From: Gyrodactylus bullatarudis
Lineage: Eukaryota > Platyhelminthes > Monogenea > Gyrodactylidea > Gyrodactylidae
NCBI GenBank assembly: GCA_012064415.1
Contig: SSNU01000165.1
Span: forward strand, 1-21,856
Direction: 5' to 3'
Length of the DNA stretch: 21,856 nt
Position 1 is the stretch's first letter. The number at the start of each line of letters is the position of its first letter. Position numbers and translations under genes: made by a program. The notes beneath the pieces are model-generated. The model did no database searches, was not told the DNA's origin, and saw only the letters and a list, made by a program, of their open reading frames with translations. Positions 9,701 through 15,700 of this stretch are shown piece by piece.

Positions 9701-12700
9701 AAGGAATTGCCAGAGTACTCTAATTGGCTTGAACAATGGTCCCAGCTAGCAAGAAAGTAAGAAATAACTTTTGGGAAAAAATAATTTTTCTAAATTACAA
9801 AACTTTATTTCCAATCTGAAAGTGTATAGCTTACAGTAGTAAATAATTTTAATGCCATTTTGAAATCTAACTTAATGGAGAATGCCTTCTCATGCCTTAA
9901 TCAGACAAGAGAGAATTGAATGAAGATTAGCTCATCACGATAGTAAATTTAGAATTGATCAAAACAGGATCTTCATCTTTGTGAATCCTATTTTCAGCCG
10001 ATTCGGATGTGAGAAGACAGTCTTCATTAAAATAATAGCTTCTCTGATTTCTCAAAGATAGCCAGTTAACAACCTCTAATAAATAATTAAGCATAATAAG
10101 ATTATTTTGTAGCAAAATAAAAGATTGAAGAGCATTAAAAATTAATCTCTTATCTTGGGATTCAATCTTGATTCAATAATTACTAATGATAATACTAAAA
10201 TTGTATTATTTTTTATCAATATTCAAGTTATACTTTACGTATGATTTATTCCATCGTTTCATCATAAGCCAGATCGTTTAGTTTGATAAAGAATGGCATA
10301 TAAAAACAATATTACAAATTCAGTTTTAATCCATTTACTAATACAAATATAGTTACATAGGTACTGGAGACATTGAGGAAGAATTTTGTTAAATTATTTA
10401 TATGTAAATTCTTTCAGTTGGTTTCATCGTAAGGGACATTTTTATCTTCTAGGTAATACTTTGAACAGTAGATATGATAAATTAAAACAAAAGTTTTTCT
10501 AGAAAAAGTCCTTGTGAAAAAATGGGGTTGACATGAGGTTTTAGCTCAAAAAAAGTATGAAAATTTATACAGATCAATTATGATTCATAAAACTGATGTC
10601 AATAATGTTAGGACTTCTGATAAATGGTAACATTCGTTCTGCTTAAAGACCTCGTGATAACACATCTTGAATAAAAGATAAGATGATCAAAATTAGTATA
10701 ATTATAATTAATAAAACTTTCTTGTAACAAAAGAAAATATCTTTAGTAATTACTGATTCATAATTATTATAATTATAATAAAAAATTCCCAAAAGAAGCA
10801 AAAGGAAAATAATTCCTTAAAGTTATTCCAAAAATAACCCCAACTGAATTTTAAATTTTTGAAATAGAGTTGGTTGATATCAAGTTTTACAAAATTCTCG
10901 ATTTTTTCAATCGCTCTGGAAATCAGAATACTTACAAGTATGGCAAGTCTAAAAACTATATAAAAATGTCAAAATGAAAGAAATTTATTGACATTTCTTA
11001 CAATTTGTTAGATTATGTTCAGCACAAACTAATTTCAAACATCTGTAGCAATTTCTATGACCTTTTCGATTCAAAGACCTTGGACACATACGGAATCTTC
11101 CTTTCTTGACCTCTACTTTTTGTTTTTTTTTTCAAGTGGTTCTATATCAGATACATTCATAAGAGAGTATAATTAGTTCTATTGTTATCTCTCCGGTTCA
11201 ACAACCAAGCTTTGGTTTCTCTATAAATGCATTGGGCCATTTGATTGTGTAAAGAATGAACGCATTGCAAGCAGATATATCAAGTCTTTCCAAAATACAG
11301 CAAGGGATCATCTTCTTACAGATCTTTTACATGAGTATGTATTGACCAGCTTATCCAACACATCGACTCTACCCTTTCTTTTGTTATAATATGATATGAT
11401 TTCTGGGGGTGATCCTACATAATCTGGTATGGTGTGTAGACTACTTAGAACTAGTGGTCTGTTTGCTGCATAATTGTTTTCATGGAACACATATTTTTTC
11501 TCTCCAGCAGTTGCATTATTCTTTTGAAATTCAATTGGTAGAAATTTTCGAGCCTTTTTGCATGTACCCACGATAGAAGTTTTGTTTTCCATCAAATACT
11601 TGGCCAGATCCATCGAAGTGAAAAATTATTACAGAATATAGTGCGACCTTTACTCAGAAAGGGATAGGTTAGCTCTCTCACAATCCTCATTCCTTGATTC
11701 TTATCTTACCTTCTTTTCCAATGTATATTTGGGCTTTCATCAAGTAGAAATTAGTGGCATCAGCAAACATCTTTTGACCACAGTTCAAAAAGCTCCATAT
11801 GGGCGTTTCTAGTCACTCCAATAAATAACGAAATTCTTATCCAAGCCTTTAGCTCGTCTAAATTCAAAAGTCTAGAAGTAGAATTGGCGAGTTTCATCAG
11901 CTTCGTGTTCACCAAAATGCTTTCCAAATCAGTGATGAGTTGAGAGAAAAAATCAATTTCATCTAAGCCCTACTTTGCTTTACCCTTGATGCCAGTTTTG
12001 AAGTTGCATATGTTTTTGGTTATTCTCGTAGTTGTAGATTATGCATACGTACCACATTTTAAAAATAAATTCTGAGATTGAGTAAAAATAGATCGTTCAT
12101 CCTCAGATTCATCTTAAGAGTAGCTTTCTTGCATTGTGCAGTCCTTTTCACTTGAACTCATTAGATCATGATTTTGCAATAAATCATCTTCAAATCTAAG
12201 GCGAAGAATAGCTTTAGTTACTAATGATGAGTGGAAATTATTTAAAAAGTTGAGTGAGTACGAACAAATTCCAAATTTTCTATCTTTGTTCTGATACTAC
12301 GGATTTACACATGAGTAAAAATATTTTCATCTATGCCTGACACTCATTAGTTGATAATAATATTTTGAAAAGAGTAATCTTCCTGAATATTTTTATCAGA
12401 CATTATCAAGACTTTTTTAACAAAGATATATTTAGGATTGTTCTTCTTAATATAATGAATCAAAAAAGTCTAGTTAAACTAATGATTTTGAGTAATAAAT
12501 TTAGTTACCAGGTTTATATTAGGGTAATACAAAATTTTATTTTCCCCGAACAATATCCTATGCCTCAATCCAAAAGTTTTAACCATAAGAAAATATTTTT
12601 TTAAAGTCAAAATGAAAATCTCTCATGTTCTGATATACGGAAATCCCATTTTCCCTAAAAACATCAAAATTTACCTAATTTCCTAGGAATTTCTTTCAAA

Positions 12701-15700
12701 ATGTGAAAAAATACATAATTTTTAATATAGGCCCTATTTTTATTCAAAATGTTGCAAAAATAATTCAAAAATCTTAATTTTATCCTTTCTCGTAGTAGAA
12801 TTCATTGAGAAAATCTTAGCGCGTATTCAAAAATTATCATTTTCAATCGAAAATTTGTATATCAGAAATAACTCGAAAATGTATGGTTTTGTAGGAAAAA
12901 ATGCATAGTTTTCGTTCATCTTCAAAATGAGATTAAGGCTGGGAAAAGTTGAAAAATTTGACCTAATCTAATATATATCAATATTTTTCAGGTTTGCTTT
13001 TCAACATAACCCAGCTCTGCAGCCGAGAGCATGCATTGTATTTGGCTGTATTAATAAAAATGTAACAGACACAGATATCAAGCAGTTGATTCGAATCATG
13101 TCGAAAGCTCTAGAATCGTATGCAAACGAATTGAGTATTGAAAAAGATATTAGACAAAGAAATTCCTATACAGGTCAAGCAGAATTAGATTTAACTGAAG
13201 CAATCCTTTTATGTCTAACCAGACTTATTCCCCTATTGTCCTCGGAATCAGAGACTCATAAGCCATTGTTTTGGGTAGCCCTAGGAGTTTTACAATTGGA
13301 AGAAATTAACTTGTATGCCGCTGGACTTGCACTTCTTGAACAGATCTTGTCAACTCTTGATCAACAGAATGCTTTCAAAAGCCAGGTAAAAGTATTTTAA
13401 AGAAATTTAATGAACTTATTAAAAAGTGAAAAAATTTGTAATTTAATTTTTTCCATCTTTATTGAACAGTCTCTAGCAAGTATTATGATGGAATGTAGAG
13501 AACCGTTTATATTACAATATAAACATATTGACTCCTCAGTTGGGATTAGCTTCAAAGACTCATTTCATTTCGCTCTTGTGGGCCATTTATTGAAAGGTTT
13601 TCGACATCCTAGTCCAAAGACAATCAGTCGTACAATACGCATTTTAAATATGCTCCTCGAAATAGTTGCCATAAACTCTAGTAACATCTATGAAGTAACA
13701 CCGGATAGCATAGCATATCTAGCAGCTCTTGTACCTGTCTGTTCTGAGGTTCGGACAAGATGCCCACTGAATACACGTGTACCTGGAACGTTGATAAATC
13801 CAAAAGAACAAATTTCAACAAAGCAATCAACATCAGTTAATCTTTCGTCTTTTAATAAAGAGAAAATATCGAAATTCAAGATTGATCCAACTCATATTGT
13901 CAAAACTTCGTCTGGCAACAAGTCAGATCCAATTATTACTGATGTGGAGTTGAGGAAGAATTTGGGTTAGTTCATTTTCCAGTAGGAAATCTCTTTCAAT
14001 TATCAAATTAAGAAATCAATTCAATTTTTGCATAATAATTATAATTAGTAAAGTTGACAATCATTGTAAATTTTTATTAATTAAATTTATTTTCTCGAAT
14101 TCTGTAAAGAGTCTAAATTCTTCAAACACATAATCAGAAAGGGAACTAAGAAACTGTTCATATTTTTGAACTTTTTCATTACATGTCGTTTCATACACAT
14201 CATCAGATTGAGTATAACTCATAACGTTTAAAAGTATGAGCATCAAAATGATCAAAAGTGCTCAAAAATTGTCTCAAAATTCGCTGAGGGTTTATTGGAA
14301 ATTGGTTCATAAGGCTCACTTTCGCCGATTGAGGAAAATATTTTTGATTAATTGGAGATATTTTGAGTGGACACGAGTTTTCCCTTTTTAAACTTTGAAC
14401 TTTTTCTGTCGATTTAACACACAAGCAAAAGTGAATTGGTTTCGAAAAAACCTTCAGAAAATTTTGAGACCATGATAAAAAAATGAGATTTTTGTAAAAA
14501 TTATGAATTTCTAATTTCTTCGGGAATAGCTGTAATTTTTTAACTAAAAACAAGAAAAATCGGGGTGTGTTCATTCTGCAGGACCAAAACTGAGGGACAA
14601 CTGTAATTATTAACAAATTTTGAACAGATACCAAAACTATGAAACACACTGGAGATAATCTTATGACAGAAAAAATTCAAGAACTCTGGTCTGGTAGCAA
14701 TGAATCGATAACAGAGCAAAATTTACCTGATGACACAAAGAATCAATCTGAGCTTGAAGGTGACTACCTAAAATCTAGATCTTTACTTGTTGGGCCAGCT
14801 TCATCTTGTGGTGTTAGATCAGCAATCATATTTAGTAGAAATTCAGAAGTAAGACACATAGATATTAATTACACTCAAAAATGATTAAATTTCCTCTTAA
14901 AAGTTATCAGAGACAGAAACAGAACTTGAATTGTCACCAAAAAATCCAGATATGGCCAAGCTAAAAAATTACTTGGAACCAATGGCAAGTCAAGTTAGTA
15001 TTTTAAGACGTGTGATTTTTCAAAAAAGATTCAATTTTCAAATATCTGCTATTTATCTTGAATTATAAACTTGAATAGTCTCTTAATAGCAATTCAATAA
15101 TGTTTTATAGACACAATTTGAAGATGAAGATCCAAACTACTTGCTCAATCCAAAGGTTCTCAGTGAGGAGCCTATACAAGCACTAACATTGACAGTATTA
15201 GTAAGATAATCCATCTTTATTTGTGATTCCTTGTAAAATCATCAAAACTTGTATGGAATCTTTTTCTATCTAAACTTGGTTGATATGAAGTTGGGAATCT
15301 ATGATTTTTACGAAAATCGTGATTTTTTATCAAAAATTCGAACATGCTAAAGGTTTTTTGGAATCCTATTCATGTTGCTCACTTTTATGATTTGAAGAAA
15401 AGAAATCTGGAAAATAAATTTTTTAAATGAAAAATATGGTCATTTTTCAAATTTCGATTTGGCGCCAACATCTCATTTTTTCGAACTTTGAACTGAAATC
15501 TTGAAGTAGCGCCAAATTCCCATTTTTTGGACTTTGAGTTGAAAATTTTTGTTGATTTCAGTGTGAGAGAGTGATCAAAAGTTGATTCTTAGGATCACAA
15601 TAAGACAAAAAAACCGATGATCATAATAAAATTTTTGATAAATTTGGCGTTTCTTCAAGATTTCAAATTTGCTGTATTTGCCTTAAAAATTGATTTTTTC

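Larger units (their letters stand above)
9757..12991 (+). other. NF1: NF1 intron 16, 3.2 kb, with decayed piggyBac
   Basis: The longest intron in the window. It holds an antisense piggyBac remnant (10985-12161) and an unexplained antisense ORF (9927-10170). Between about 10200-10980 and 12170-12990 I recognise nothing beyond AT-rich sequence; 10690-10790 has inverted TAATTATAATTA-type motifs. The acceptor TATTTTTCAG at 12982-12991 is strong. Confidence 0.8.

Noticed and set aside
12365..12604. 79-codon plus-strand ORF in intron 16
   Set aside because: Composition is Ile/Lys/Asn/Phe-rich as expected from AT-rich DNA, with no homology and no splice logic with NF1.
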